Under the pieces are notes generated by a model, which made no database searches, was not told the DNA's origin, and saw only the letters and a list, made by a program, of their open reading frames with translations. Made by a program: the position numbers and the translations under genes. DNA of 64,000 bases from Clostridia bacterium (lineage in GTDB: Bacteria; Bacillota; Clostridia; Oscillospirales; Acutalibacteraceae): NCBI GenBank assembly GCA_017621885.1, contig JAGASD010000063.1:62001-126000 (forward strand), read 5' to 3'. Below are positions 18,473 to 26,302 of this stretch, piece by piece (the first letter of the stretch is position 1; each line of letters begins with the position of its first letter).

Positions 18473-19411
18473 TTATAATCTTGAAATTTCATCAAGAGCC
18501 TTAAATTCCTCAGGGGTAAAGCTCCAACCCATAGCATCAAGGTTTGAAATCAGCTGGTCTGCCCTCTTGATGCCTGCAAGAGCGACACTTTCGGGGATAC
18601 AGTCAAGTATAAAACGGATTGCACAAGCCGAAAGGGTTTTGCCGCGGTTTACTGCAATCTCTCTTAAAACATCCACAATTTCCATATTCTTTTTCAGTTT
18701 ATCGCCGTGGAAGTTCACGTATATATCAAGTCGTCTGCGGTCGTCATAACCGAATTTTGAATTAAGGTCGTATTTACCCGTGAGAATGCCTTGTCCGAGA
18801 CTGCCCCATGTCATAGGTGTGAGGTCTAATTCTGTTTGTAATTTTTTCAAATCTTCCTCGTTTTTTCGGCAGGCAAGAGAAAACTCACTCTGACAGTTTA
18901 CGAACAAGCCTTTGAAGGGCTTGATTTCTTCAATGTCCTGTACGGTTACGTTAGATAAACCGAAATAACGGATTTTGCCTTTGTCACGTAGCTGAACAAG
19001 TTTTTCAACCACATCTTCCATAGGTGTTGCACCGTCACGGTAATGTATGAGATATATGTCGATATAGTCTGTATCAAGACGGCGGAGGCTGTTGTCGAGA
19101 GCTGCTTCTATATAGGCGGGGGAATTATCGTAAAAGGTTCTGCCGCCTTCAACACGCACACCGAATTTTGTTTCAATAACAACCTCGTGACGATTTGCGC
19201 CAAGACCCTTTGCAAGAGTTTTTTCTGACTGACCGAGACCGTATGTATCTGCTGTATCAAAAAAGTTGACACCTGTGTCAAGAGCTTTTCTGATAGCTCC
19301 AACAAGCTCGTCCTGTTCAACTCTTCCCCAGTTATAGCCGCCCATGGGGCAACCGCCCATGCAAAAACGGGAAACCTGAAGGTCTGTGTTTTTTAAGTTT
19401 ATGTATTCCAT
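18473..19411 (-). CDS. Aldo/keto reductase
   Basis: 312 residues, a standard NADPH-dependent aldo/keto reductase barrel. The catalytic tetrad is visible as Asp and Tyr in FDTADTYGLG (residues 50 to 59), Lys in VVIETKFG (near residue 80) and His in DIYLIHYRD (near residue 118). The NADPH site includes FILDCIPESVALAGIKR near residue 275. It lies second in the polysaccharide operon, 9 bases after the initiating transferase gene. That suggests it reduces a sugar intermediate, for example a keto sugar or the product of the adjoining transketolase. No substrate is shown by the sequence. Confidence 0.88.
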   Translation of the reverse strand: MEYINLKNTDLQVSRFCMGGCPMGGYNWGRVEQDELVGAIRKALDTGVNFFDTADTYGLGQSEKTLAKGLGANRHEVVIETKFGVRVEGGRTFYDNSPAYIEAALDNSLRRLDTDYIDIYLIHYRDGATPMEDVVEKLVQLRDKGKIRYFGLSNVTVQDIEEIKPFKGLFVNCQSEFSLACRKNEEDLKKLQTELDLTPMTWGSLGQGILTGKYDLNSKFGYDDRRRLDIYVNFHGDKLKKNMEIVDVLREIAVNRGKTLSACAIRFILDCIPESVALAGIKRADQLISNLDAMGWSFTPEEFKALDEISRL

Positions 19412-19420
19412 TGATTGCTC

Positions 19421-20068
19421 CTATTTCTTTCTCATTACTCGGATTGCTTTTTTCAATACCTGCAGGCAGGTGGTTATAAACAAAGAGGCATCTGTTTTTG
19501 CGGAAACCTCTTGGGCATACTTGATACGAAGCTCGTTTTTCTTTTTGAGTACGTATTTTTCATACATTTCATCGGGGTTTTCCTCACCGACAATTTCATC
19601 AAGATTTATAAATTCAATCGAACTGAAATCGGTTATGCCGGGGCGGACCTCAAGAATAAGCTTTTCATCACCGCTGTATTGCTCGGTGTATCTTAAAAGC
19701 TCGGGACGCGGGCCGATGAAACTCATTGTGCCGTTAATAACGTTTATAAGCTGAGGGATTTCATCAAGCTTCAGCTTTCTGAGGATTTTACCCGAGCGTG
19801 TTATACGCGGGTCGTTAAGGGCTGTTGTGCCGTCACCCTTGTCTGCATCCTTAACCATCGTGCGGAATTTGTAAATACGGAAGGGCTTGTTTTTGTAGCC
19901 GGCCCGTAAAGGTTTATAGAAAACCGGGAAACCGGTGTCGATAACGATAATCAGACCGATTATCAGGAAGAAGGGGGATGACAGAATTAAAAGTACAAGC
20001 CCTACAAAAAAATCGATAACTCGTTTTATATAGCGGTTGTACCCCCCGTGGTAATTGTGCTTTTTCAT
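19421..20068 (-). CDS. Undecaprenyl-phosphate sugar phosphotransferase (initiating enzyme)
   Basis: 215 residues from the ATG at 20068, chosen because a strong GGAGGAGAAA site precedes it; the frame continues 15 codons upstream without one. It is the short monotopic type (PglC/EpsL-like): a single re-entrant hydrophobic helix at residues 10 to 36, then KFRTMVKDAD, LDEIPQLINV and IGPRPELLRYTEQ. It moves a sugar-1-phosphate from a nucleotide sugar to undecaprenyl phosphate and so starts glycan assembly on the inner membrane face. It is the first gene of the operon, 61 bases or so after the predicted transcription start. The primer sugar is unknown. Confidence 0.93.
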   Translation of the reverse strand: MKKHNYHGGYNRYIKRVIDFFVGLVLLILSSPFFLIIGLIIVIDTGFPVFYKPLRAGYKNKPFRIYKFRTMVKDADKGDGTTALNDPRITRSGKILRKLKLDEIPQLINVINGTMSFIGPRPELLRYTEQYSGDEKLILEVRPGITDFSSIEFINLDEIVGEENPDEMYEKYVLKKKNELRIKYAQEVSAKTDASLFITTCLQVLKKAIRVMRKK

Positions 20069-20135
20069 TTTCTCCTCCGATTTTGTGAAGCAAAAAACTC
20101 CGCAAAACTCCATTTAAATGTATATAATATACAAC

Positions 20136-20164
20136 ATTGTATCATTTAACGACCCTTATGTCAA
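20136..20164 (-). promoter_or_regulatory. Sigma-A promoter of the polysaccharide operon
   Basis: Read on the minus strand, TTGACA (20164-20159) and TACAAT (20141-20136) are separated by 17 bases. This is near consensus. It is the only good promoter seen upstream of the operon, and it would give a leader of about 60 bases before the ATG at 20068. Confidence 0.8.
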
Positions 20165-20208
20165 TTAATTTATTGTATTTATCCATTGTTTTTTGCCGAA
20201 AATTAAGG

Positions 20209-20237
20209 TTGAAAACGCAGGTGAATTATGATATTGT
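20209..20237 (+). promoter_or_regulatory. Sigma-A promoter of the TraX-like gene
   Basis: TTGAAA (20209-20214) and TATTGT (20232-20237) are 17 bases apart. The implied start near 20244 leaves room for a leader only if translation begins at 20271 rather than at the earlier ATG (20253). Confidence 0.6.
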
Positions 20238-20270
20238 TTTTTCGGAAAAACTATGAGGGAGAGTTTTCTT

Positions 20271-21044
20271 ATGGAAACACAAAAACAACTCCCCGACAGC
20301 ACCCGTGAAAAACGGTGGTCGGGAGTTATAAATGCCGATGTTTTAAAGCTTATTGCAGTTGTCACAATGATAATTGATCATATCTGGCAGGCGGGCTTGG
20401 TTGAAGCGCGTTGGTTTAATTGGATAGGCAGGCTTGCCTTTCCCATATTTGCTTTTCAGATAGCGGAAGGGTATGTGAAAACATCAAATGTTAAGCGGTA
20501 TGCGTTGCGTTTGTTGGCCTTTGCTTTGATTTCTGAAATTCCGTTTAACATTTTTTGTGCCGATTGGGTGTTTTTCCCCGATTATCAGAATGTCATTTTT
20601 ACGCTGTTTATGGGGCTTTGTGCAATAATTGCCATTGATAAAGTGAAAAAAGACCCTTCTCCCCAAAATGTATTTTTATGGAGCCTTGTTGCAATAATTA
20701 TTGTAATTCTTGCTGAGTTATTGAGTGTGGATTACGGTGCTGCAGGGGTTATGACGGTTTTGACTTTTTATCTTTTCAGAGATTTTAAATATGCCCGTAT
20801 ATTCCAGTTCTTGTCAATGATTCTGATATTTGTTCTGGTATTTCCCGGTAATACATTTGTTGTTAAGCTTTTCGGTAACGTGCATTTTCTACCCGTACAG
20901 CTGTTCGCTGTTTTCAGCCTTATTCCCATCTGGCTGTATAATGGTGAAAAGGGGTTGCGTTCAAAGGCTTTGCAATACGGATTTTATATAATTTATCCTT
21001 TGCACTTGCTGGTGATTTACGGGGTTAAGGCGTTGTGCTTTTAA
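20271..21044 (+). CDS. TraX-family membrane acyltransferase-like protein
   Basis: 257 residues from the ATG at 20271, which follows GAGGGAGAGTTTTCTT; the ATG at 20253 has no ribosome site. The family signature is NADVLKLIAVVTMIIDHIW near residue 21, then RLAFPIFAFQIAEGY near residue 50. There are about eight membrane segments. TraX of the F plasmid N-acetylates pilin; chromosomal homologues in Firmicutes are numerous and mostly uncharacterised. It lies divergent from the polysaccharide operon, so a role in O-acetylating surface glycan is a reasonable guess but not shown. Its last 20 bases overlap the convergent spoIID gene. Confidence 0.85.
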   Translation: METQKQLPDSTREKRWSGVINADVLKLIAVVTMIIDHIWQAGLVEARWFNWIGRLAFPIFAFQIAEGYVKTSNVKRYALRLLAFALISEIPFNIFCADWVFFPDYQNVIFTLFMGLCAIIAIDKVKKDPSPQNVFLWSLVAIIIVILAELLSVDYGAAGVMTVLTFYLFRDFKYARIFQFLSMILIFVLVFPGNTFVVKLFGNVHFLPVQLFAVFSLIPIWLYNGEKGLRSKALQYGFYIIYPLHLLVIYGVKALCF

Positions 21045-22005
21045 GCTCTGCACCGCTGTAGTAATGTGCGAGAATTTCTTTGTAATCCATACCCTGACGG
21101 GCAAGATAATCAGAGCCGTATTGGCTCAATCCCACACCGTGACCGTAACCGCTGACGTTAAACGTAACTTCGTCAGCGGTTGCTTTTACCGTGAAAACCG
21201 GGCTTCTCAAAGAAAAGGCTTTTCGTATTTCCTCACCCGTGAAGGTTTTACCGTTTAAATTGGCTTGTAAAACCGTTCCGGAAGGGGATTTTTTTGTTAC
21301 AATAATTACGTTTTCGGTTGTTTTTATGTTTTTGATTTCAGGACATATTTCTATTGCGTTTTCAATAAAATCTGCCTTATCAAAAACAACTGTGGAAGCA
21401 TAGTTCGGAGAGAATTTATCTCCCGCACTGTCTACGCTCACAAGGTACGGTACGTGGGTGCCCCAGATGTTTTTCGCAGTTTCGGTTTTGCCGCAGGAAA
21501 TGGCATAAAAAGCCGCAACACACAGCTCGTTATTATAGTAAAGCGCTTGATTTTCTGCTTCTTTTACAGCAGTTTTTAATTTGCTTTCATACTTGTCAAA
21601 ATCGGCACCCCATTTTTCTCTGCGCTGAGCCTCGTCAATGTATCCCTGATGAATACGGCTGTCGTCGGAAATATCACCTTTTTCGTAAGCGGTGTCGTTT
21701 TTTAATCGGAGCGCGTTTGTATAACAGGCTACCGCCTGAGCTTTTATGGCTTCTTCGTGATATGCAAGGGGCATTTCGGCAGCAACGCTGCCGCAGACGT
21801 ATTCAAACATTGTAATGCTTTGGGCTTGGTTTACGGATGTTCTGAAAACTGAAATTGTTTCCCCGGGGATGACTTTTTCCGTTGTGGTAAGCTGCGTGGT
21901 CAAAACGGGTTGCTTTTGGGTAGAAATAGGTTTTTTAAGCATGATAAGGGGTAAAGAAATGGTTATTACAGCCGCAAGAATTACAATAATAAGAAATCTT
22001 TTCAC
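21025..22005 (-). CDS. spoIID: Stage II sporulation protein D (SpoIID), peptidoglycan lytic transglycosylase
   Basis: 326 residues with a GTG start at 22005 preceded by AGGTGAATTTTT. Residues 4 to 24 are one membrane anchor. The SpoIID/LytB domain follows, with VCGSVAAEMPLAYHEEAIKA near residue 70. The glutamate in AAEMP corresponds to the catalytic acid of the Bacillus enzyme. The C-terminal hallmark is YGHGVGLSQYGSDYLARQG. SpoIID strips stem-free glycan during engulfment of the forespore, which suggests a sporulating lineage. SpoIIP and SpoIIM are not in the window. I see no convincing sigma-E promoter. Homologues exist in non-sporulating bacteria, so sporulation is inferred. Confidence 0.88.
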   Translation of the reverse strand: MKRFLIIVILAAVITISLPLIMLKKPISTQKQPVLTTQLTTTEKVIPGETISVFRTSVNQAQSITMFEYVCGSVAAEMPLAYHEEAIKAQAVACYTNALRLKNDTAYEKGDISDDSRIHQGYIDEAQRREKWGADFDKYESKLKTAVKEAENQALYYNNELCVAAFYAISCGKTETAKNIWGTHVPYLVSVDSAGDKFSPNYASTVVFDKADFIENAIEICPEIKNIKTTENVIIVTKKSPSGTVLQANLNGKTFTGEEIRKAFSLRSPVFTVKATADEVTFNVSGYGHGVGLSQYGSDYLARQGMDYKEILAHYYSGAELKSTTP

Positions 22006-22042
22006 AAAAATTCACCTGTCCTTAATTTTAAAGTGAGATTTA

Positions 22043-22071
22043 TTGACAAGCAAGTCAATATGATATAAAAT
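22043..22071 (+). promoter_or_regulatory. Sigma-A promoter of the citrate synthase gene
   Basis: TTGACA (22043-22048) and TAAAAT (22066-22071) are 17 bases apart, 59 bases before the ATG at 22130. TTGAC and GTCAA form a small inverted repeat (22043-22058) over the -35 element that could bind a regulator; this is inference. Confidence 0.6.
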
Positions 22072-22129
22072 AATATGAATTGTTTTTACTATATATGAAT
22101 ATTTACACTGGCACAAAAGGGGTGTAGTG

Positions 22130-23542
22130 ATGTCTACATACATTGAACCAATTATTTTCAAAGGCTTCCCTGAGCTTTGCGATGAGCTTAAAAAGTACAG
22201 CGTAGTATCTGCAGAGTACTTTGACCGCTTTGAGGTCAAAAGAGGGTTGAGAAATCGCGACGGCAGCGGTGTTGCGGCAGGTCTTACGAAGGTCAGCGCC
22301 GTTGAGGGCTATCATATTGAAGATGGTGAACGCAAGCCTGTTGAGGGTCATCTCAAGTACAGAGGTGTTGATATTAACGATCTTGTTGACGGCTGTATCA
22401 GAGAAAACCGATTCGGCTATGAAGAGGTTGCGTGGCTTCTTCTTTTCGGTCACCTTCCCACAAAGGAACAGTTAGCTGATTTCAGTCAGATGCTTTCCGA
22501 GGCGAGAGAGCTTCCCGATGATTTTATTGAAGATATGATAATGAAAGCCCCCTCGCCGAATATAATGAATAAGCTTGAACGCTCTGTGTTATCGCTTTAT
22601 TCTTATGACAGTAATCCCGATGATATTTCCATTGAGAACGTTATGCGTCAGAGTATACAGCTTATTGCAAAGCTTCCTACAATAATGACGTATGCGTATC
22701 AGGTGAAAAGAAGATATTATCTCAAAAAGAGTATGTATCTCCATCCTCTTAAATCAGGTCTTTCTACTGCAGAAACGATTTTGTATAACACCCGTTCGAA
22801 CCGTAAATTTACTGATGAAGAGGCAAAGCTTCTTGACCTTTGTCTGATGATTCACGCTGAACACGGAGGCGGTAATAACTCTGCTTTTGCAACCCGTGTG
22901 CTCACCTCCAGCGGTACGGATACCTATTCTGCAATTTCTGCAGGTATCGGTTCGCTTAAAGGTCCCCGTCACGGCGGTGCAAACCTTAAAGTTGCCGAAA
23001 TGATGAATTATCTGAAGGCGGATGTTAACGATATTACGGATGAAGGTCAGATTGCAGACTTCCTCAAAAAGATAATCAACAGAGAAGCCGGTGATAAAAG
23101 CGGTCTTGTGTACGGTATGGGTCATGCCGTATATACACTCAGCGATCCCCGTCAGATTATTCTTAAAAGAGAAGCTGCCAAGCTTGCGGATGAAAAAGGC
23201 TTTGCTGATGAATTTAAGGCTCTCGATCTTATTGAAAGGCTTACACCCGAAATTTTTGCAAGCGTAAAGAACAACAACAAGAAAATTTGTGCAAATGTTG
23301 ACCTTTATTCAGGTCTCATATATCAGATGCTTGGTATTCCCGAGGATTTGTACACGCCGCTCTTTGCCATCGCCCGTGTAGCAGGTTGGTCTGCTCACCG
23401 TATGGAAGAGCTTATGTTAGGCAACAGAGTTATCCGTCCTGCTTACAAGAATATGGTTGTGCCTAAGGAATATGCTCCGATTGATGAAAGAATATCAGAC
23501 TTTAAAAACTCACCTGTTTACGTGCCTCTTGATGAGAGATAA
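22130..23542 (+). CDS. gltA: Citrate synthase
   Basis: 470 residues from the ATG at 22130, preceded by AAGGGGTGTAGTG; the frame could also begin at a GTG one codon earlier. Conserved blocks are HLKYRGVDINDLV near residue 66, CLMIHAEHGGGNNSAF near residue 240 (oxaloacetate-binding histidine), LKGPRHGGANLKVAEMM near residue 278, VYGMGHAVYTLSDPR near residue 328 (catalytic His) and VDLYSGLIYQMLGIP near residue 385 (catalytic Asp). Length and sequence match the long clostridial form. It condenses acetyl-CoA and oxaloacetate; in such anaerobes this usually feeds 2-oxoglutarate and glutamate synthesis. No aconitase or isocitrate dehydrogenase gene lies in the window. Confidence 0.95.
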   Translation: MSTYIEPIIFKGFPELCDELKKYSVVSAEYFDRFEVKRGLRNRDGSGVAAGLTKVSAVEGYHIEDGERKPVEGHLKYRGVDINDLVDGCIRENRFGYEEVAWLLLFGHLPTKEQLADFSQMLSEARELPDDFIEDMIMKAPSPNIMNKLERSVLSLYSYDSNPDDISIENVMRQSIQLIAKLPTIMTYAYQVKRRYYLKKSMYLHPLKSGLSTAETILYNTRSNRKFTDEEAKLLDLCLMIHAEHGGGNNSAFATRVLTSSGTDTYSAISAGIGSLKGPRHGGANLKVAEMMNYLKADVNDITDEGQIADFLKKIINREAGDKSGLVYGMGHAVYTLSDPRQIILKREAAKLADEKGFADEFKALDLIERLTPEIFASVKNNNKKICANVDLYSGLIYQMLGIPEDLYTPLFAIARVAGWSAHRMEELMLGNRVIRPAYKNMVVPKEYAPIDERISDFKNSPVYVPLDER

Positions 23543-23569
23543 TTTCCTTTTCATGAAAGGGTTGTGTTT

Positions 23570-25354
23570 ATGAATAAACTTAAAGGTTCTTCAAACGCCA
23601 TAAGAATGAAACATATCGTCACCATATTTGTTTTGTCTCTGGTTGTGGCGTTGCCGTTGAGAACGTATCAGCTTCTGGTGATGGTGAATCCCGAAAACGG
23701 ATTTTTCGAAAATTCAAATTTTGCAGTACCGGTGCTTTATATTGCCGCATTTGTGTTTGCCGCATTGATGGTTATTCTGAGCTTTTTCAGCAAGGGGATT
23801 CCTGCGCCTAAAATAACGGAAGGTAAAAACTTCGTTCTGGGTTCAGTTTCGCTTGTGCTCAGCGTTGGTTTTGTGTTGGATGCAATAAGAGTTCTGCAGA
23901 GTATTACACCTCAGACCGCTTATGGCTTTAATTCCTATGCATCTCAAACGCTTGTTGGTGCATTTATAAAAGAAAACGGCGGGGTTTTCGTTATTCTGGA
24001 ATTAATTTTTGCCGCTGTTTCTGCCTTGTATTTCATTATATTCGGTGTGAGCTTTTTTGAAGGCAAATCTACTTATAAAAAAATACCGTTAATGGCACTT
24101 TCTCCTGTTATCTGGAGTATGTCAATCTTGATTTCAAAGCTTATGAAGCCCGTCAGCTTTATAACTGTTTCAGAGCTGTTGTTCGAAATTTTTGCACTTG
24201 TATTTGTTATGATTTTCTTCCTTGCGTTTGCAAGAGTTTCAACGGGTGTGTTTACGGAAAACGGTATGTGGAGCGTTTTCGGTTGCGGCTTTGCCGCAGC
24301 GCTTTTCGGCGGTATGATTACAATTCCCCGTCTTATTGCCGCTTTTGTAGGCATTGCACCTGTTGCAGGTCATGAATTCAGCATTACTTATTTTGCTGTT
24401 GAGCTTTTTGTGATTGTTGCTTTGTTTTCATTGCTCGGTTTTGGCTTCAAAAACGGTTCAAAAGGTTTTGAAAGCTTTTCGGATTTCAGCTTTGAAAACG
24501 ATGAAAATATTGTTATAAAAGAGAGTCGTGATGTTTCCGTAGAAGAGGAAGAAACCGTAAAAATCGAAAATGCAGGTGTTGTAGAAGCTGTTTCTGATGA
24601 TGAGATAAATACTGCAATGAAAAAGCTTTTCGACAAAGGCAGTATTGCGGAAACCGTTGGCGAGGTTGCTGAGGGAGAAACAGAAGAAACCGTTGACGAG
24701 GTTACCGAAGAAGAAACAGAGGAAACCGTTGACGAGGTTGCTGAAGAAGAAACAGAAGAAACCGTTGACGAGGTTACCGAAGAAGAAACAGAAGAAACCG
24801 TTGACGAGGTTACCGAAGAAGAAACAGAAGAAACCGTTGACGAGGTTGCTGAAAAAGAAACAGAGGAAACAGTTGACGAGGTTTCTGAAGAAGAAACAGA
24901 AGAAACCGTTGACGAGGTTATTGAAGAAGAAACAGAAGAAATCGTTGACGAGGTTGCTGAAGAAGAAACAGAAGAAACCGTTGACGAGGTTGCTGAAGAA
25001 GAAACAGAAGAAACCGTTGATGAAGTTGCCGAAGAAGAAACAGACGATTTTCTTTCTTTGTCAGATATGGTAATCAGTGATGAAGACGACGAAGATGAAA
25101 CAGTTGACGAAACCATCAATGAGATTGTCGAGGACGTTGCCGCGATTTCAGAAGATGATGAGAAAACTGCAGATGAAGAACCTGTTACTGAAATTAAGGA
25201 CAAATCCCGTAAAGAGAAAGCTAAGAAAGAAAAAACCGAAAGAAAAAAACTTTTCGGGAAAAATAAAAAGCAGGATACTGAAGAGGATGATGAAGTAACG
25301 TTTGTATCTCTTGCAGACCTCAGAAAAAAGAATTCAGACACAGACAGTGAATAA
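23570..25354 (+). CDS. Multi-pass membrane protein with long acidic TEETVDEV repeat tail
   Basis: 594 residues from the ATG at 23570 (AAAGGG ribosome site). Residues 15 to 285 hold about seven membrane segments and no domain I recognise. From residue 300 the chain is cytoplasmic-type, highly acidic and low in complexity. Residues 359 to 490 contain eleven 12-residue units close to TEETVDEVAEEE, then acidic spacer and a Lys-rich patch (KEKAKKEKTERKKLFGK) near residue 555. The C-terminus reads VTFVSLADLRKKNSD. It starts 28 bases after the citrate synthase stop and may share its transcript. Function unknown; the tail could be a charged scaffold or docking arm. Confidence 0.75.
   Translation: MNKLKGSSNAIRMKHIVTIFVLSLVVALPLRTYQLLVMVNPENGFFENSNFAVPVLYIAAFVFAALMVILSFFSKGIPAPKITEGKNFVLGSVSLVLSVGFVLDAIRVLQSITPQTAYGFNSYASQTLVGAFIKENGGVFVILELIFAAVSALYFIIFGVSFFEGKSTYKKIPLMALSPVIWSMSILISKLMKPVSFITVSELLFEIFALVFVMIFFLAFARVSTGVFTENGMWSVFGCGFAAALFGGMITIPRLIAAFVGIAPVAGHEFSITYFAVELFVIVALFSLLGFGFKNGSKGFESFSDFSFENDENIVIKESRDVSVEEEETVKIENAGVVEAVSDDEINTAMKKLFDKGSIAETVGEVAEGETEETVDEVTEEETEETVDEVAEEETEETVDEVTEEETEETVDEVTEEETEETVDEVAEKETEETVDEVSEEETEETVDEVIEEETEEIVDEVAEEETEETVDEVAEEETEETVDEVAEEETDDFLSLSDMVISDEDDEDETVDETINEIVEDVAAISEDDEKTADEEPVTEIKDKSRKEKAKKEKTERKKLFGKNKKQDTEEDDEVTFVSLADLRKKNSDTDSE
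24644..25039 (+). repeat. 36-bp coding tandem repeat, 11 units
   Basis: Eleven directly repeated 36-base units with no spacers, each encoding a form of TEETVDEVAEEE. The first is degenerate (AETVGEVAEGE core). Units differ mainly at the ninth residue (A, T, S or I) and at silent sites. Near-identity of units suggests recent slippage or unequal recombination. Confidence 0.95.
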
Positions 25355-25372
25355 TTTCGGGAGAATCAAAGG

Positions 25373-26302
25373 ATGTTTTTAAACAATATGCTTACTGCCG
25401 CTCAGCAGGTGCTTGTATTGTATCTGATTGTTGCGGTGGGCTTTGCGGCTGATAAACTGAATGTTTTCAAGCAGTCAACAGCCAAGCTTTCAAACGATGT
25501 TTTGTTTTATATAATCACTCCTACGGTCATAATCCAATCATTTATGAATATGGATTTTGACGTGAAAACCGTAAGCTTATTGGGTATTGCATTTTTGTGT
25601 ATGTCTGCAACCCTTACAATCGGCATTTTTCTTGCTGTTCCGCTGTTTAAAAAATCCGGTGATAACAGGACTGTTTTTCAGTATGCGGTTACTTACGGAA
25701 ATATGGGATATATGGCATTGCCCCTTTGTCAGGCAATGCTCGGCAGCGAAGGTGTGTTTTATTGCTCCGCAGGAGTTGTGGCGTTTAACATATTTTCATT
25801 TACCCACGGTATATGGCTGATGACAAAAAGTGAGGGTAAAGCATCATTCGATTTCAAAAAGCTTTTGTTTAATCCCGGGGTTATTTCAGTGCTTATCGGT
25901 ATGCCGCTGTTTGTTTTCGGTATCGAGCTTCCTCAGGTTGTGCAATCAGCGATGGGGCATATTTCAAACCTTAACACACCTCTTGCAATGCTGTTTTTCG
26001 GAACGTATATAGCAAACACGGATTTGAAAAAGGTGTTCAGCCTGAAGGAAAATTACATTGTTGCAGTGTTTAAGCTTCTTGTGTTGCCTGCAATTATGTT
26101 GGGATTATATAAGCTTGCGGGCGTTTCGGGTGCTCTGCTTACAGCGTGCATAATTTCCGCATCTGTGCCCAGCGCAAACAACACGGTTATGTTTTCTGCA
26201 AAATACGGAAAAGATACGGGTGTAGCGTCGCAGGTTGTTGCGTTTAATTCAGCCTTGTCTGTATTAACGATTCCTGTTATGGTGGCATTGAGCAAGCTAT
26301 GA
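25373..26302 (+). CDS. AEC (auxin efflux carrier) family transporter
   Basis: 309 residues, about ten membrane segments in the two-bundle AEC arrangement. Typical stretches are VLYLIVAVGFAADKLNVF near residue 14, DVLFYIITPTVIIQSF near residue 42, and SASVPSANNTVMFSAKYG near residue 262, which carries the crossover-helix proline. Bacterial members move organic acids such as malate or malonate. The stop overlaps the next gene's start (ATGA), so the two are co-translated. Substrate is not evident. Confidence 0.88.
   Translation: MFLNNMLTAAQQVLVLYLIVAVGFAADKLNVFKQSTAKLSNDVLFYIITPTVIIQSFMNMDFDVKTVSLLGIAFLCMSATLTIGIFLAVPLFKKSGDNRTVFQYAVTYGNMGYMALPLCQAMLGSEGVFYCSAGVVAFNIFSFTHGIWLMTKSEGKASFDFKKLLFNPGVISVLIGMPLFVFGIELPQVVQSAMGHISNLNTPLAMLFFGTYIANTDLKKVFSLKENYIVAVFKLLVLPAIMLGLYKLAGVSGALLTACIISASVPSANNTVMFSAKYGKDTGVASQVVAFNSALSVLTIPVMVALSKL

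Noticed and set aside
22006..22060. Sigma-E promoter for spoIID
   Set aside because: A TCATATT-like -35 occurs but no CATACAAT-type -10 lies at the right distance.
24644..25039. Possible CRISPR array
   Set aside because: Units are contiguous, have no spacers and keep a reading frame.
24645..25073. 142-codon Lys/Pro-rich open frame on the plus strand
   Set aside because: Another frame of the same repeat; no start signal and fully inside the membrane protein gene.
24388..25341. 317-codon Ser/Val-rich open frame on the minus strand
   Set aside because: It mirrors the 36-bp repeat of the plus-strand gene, has no ribosome site and its composition is that of a shadow frame.
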